From: Balneolaceae bacterium | GTDB lineage: Bacteria > Bacteroidota > Rhodothermia > Balneolales > Balneolaceae | Length of the DNA stretch: 6,394 nucleotides | Direction of reading: 5' to 3' | Assembly: GCA_007127395.1 (NCBI GenBank) | Contig: SKZL01000091.1 | Location: 1-6,394, forward strand | Part shown: positions 5,985-6,394 of the stretch, piece by piece | How positions within the stretch are numbered: position 1 is the first letter of the stretch | Layout of the letters: every line of letters begins with the position of its first letter | The notes under the pieces: generated by a model | Told to the model about the DNA's origin: nothing | The model's database searches: none | The model's input: the letters and a program-made list of their open reading frames with translations, nothing else | Position numbers and translations under genes: made by a program

Positions 5985-6394
5985 ATGGAAAATCATCCCA
6001 AAACAGATAATCATCAGGAAGCGGTTGATCAGTTTGTACTGCTTTGGGGTGAGATGGCATCCTCATGGGGTATTAACAAAACCATGGCTCAAATCCATGC
6101 ACTTCTCTATGCGGAGAATGATCCCCTTGATACAGACACTATAATGTCGCAGTTGCATATCAGCAGAGGAAATGCCAATATGAACCTTCGCAATCTGTTA
6201 CAGTGGCAGCTTATTCAAAAAGTTCATTTCAAAGGTCAGAGAAAGGATTTCTATACAGCAGAAAAAGATGTCTGGAATATCGTAGCCATTTTGGTCAGAG
6301 AGAGGCATCAAAGGGAGATCGATCCAATCAAACAAAATCTGGTTGATACACTCAAATTATTTGAGGAAAATTCTGATCACTTACAGGAAGAGAT
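5985..6394 (+). CDS. GbsR/MarR-like winged-helix transcriptional regulator, cut by window edge
   Basis: The visible 136 residues start at ATG 5985, 3 nt after the FmdB-like stop, and the frame runs open to the right edge. After a polar start, residues 13-42 (AVDQFVLLWGEMASSWGINKTMAQIHALLY) form the first helices typical of GbsR-type regulators. PLDTDTIMSQLHISRGNANMNLRNLLQW (47-74) is the helix-turn-helix, with the recognition helix starting near SRGNAN. LIQKVHFKGQRKDFYTAEKDVW (76-97) is the beta wing, and a long helix (VAILVRERHQREIDPI onward) probably mediates dimerisation. Family members are cytoplasmic DNA-binding repressors; GbsR itself controls choline and glycine betaine genes in Bacillus, but relatives have varied targets, so the regulon here is unknown. 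Co-transcription with the FmdB-like gene is likely; a target further right would be expected but is not visible. Confidence 0.85.
   Translation, partial: MENHPKTDNHQEAVDQFVLLWGEMASSWGINKTMAQIHALLYAENDPLDTDTIMSQLHISRGNANMNLRNLLQWQLIQKVHFKGQRKDFYTAEKDVWNIVAILVRERHQREIDPIKQNLVDTLKLFEENSDHLQEE

Noticed and set aside
5908..6144. Plus-strand 78-residue frame spanning the fmdB-like / regulator junction
   Set aside because: It overlaps both supported genes in another frame; the in-frame regulator start at 5985 gives a clear winged-helix protein instead.
1..6394. Search for a new defence, mobile or biosynthetic system
   Set aside because: No transposase, integrase, toxin-antitoxin pair, CRISPR repeats, nuclease or helicase was seen. 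The genes are mostly housekeeping or common accessory families.

Overview
The window is an ordinary chromosomal housekeeping stretch, most likely from the Bacteroidota/Balneolota side of the FCB group. The support for that is a DUF3822-type gene coupled to rsmD and followed by coaD, start codons without recognisable Shine-Dalgarno sequences, moderate GC with AT-rich intergenic DNA, and the style of the FmdB-like and GbsR-like proteins. The assignment is inference from gene order and protein character; no 16S or marker search was possible.

Layout. On the left, a minus-strand MATE/DinF-type multidrug exporter runs off the window edge (1-573). A 446-bp gap follows (574-1019). It holds possible promoters for the flanking genes and a coding-like but start-less and stop-interrupted stretch (about 660-896) that may be a decayed gene end. 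Next is a plus-strand cluster. It begins with a membrane-anchored protein with a GspG-like segment (1020-1496), 1 nt before a DUF3822-like protein (1498-2379), which overlaps rsmD by 4 nt (2376-2927). After a 128-bp gap with a perfect 7-bp hairpin comes coaD (3056-3556). A minus-strand SAM-dependent methyltransferase (3580-4197) converges on coaD. Across a 199-bp divergent intergenic region, a class I PLP aminotransferase (4397-5590) reads rightward. After a 142-bp gap rich in inverted repeats come a cysteine-poor FmdB-like small protein (5733-5981) and, 3 nt later, a GbsR/MarR-like winged-helix regulator cut by the right edge (5985-6394).

How the genes work together. rsmD (N2-methylation of a 16S rRNA guanine) and coaD (coenzyme A synthesis) are a widely conserved neighbour pair without a known biochemical link. 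The two upstream proteins are tightly packed with rsmD and are probably co-transcribed with it. The aminotransferase is metabolic and stands alone. The FmdB-like protein and the regulator probably form a two-gene unit that may continue beyond the window.

I found no CRISPR array, insertion sequence, tRNA, rRNA or defence system. The points most worth a second look are the pseudopilin-like domain without a prepilin cleavage motif next to a possibly actin-fold DUF3822 protein, the FmdB-like protein that has lost three of its four expected zinc ligands, the coding-like remnant in the left gap, and the overlapping alternative hairpins between the aminotransferase and fmdB-like genes.
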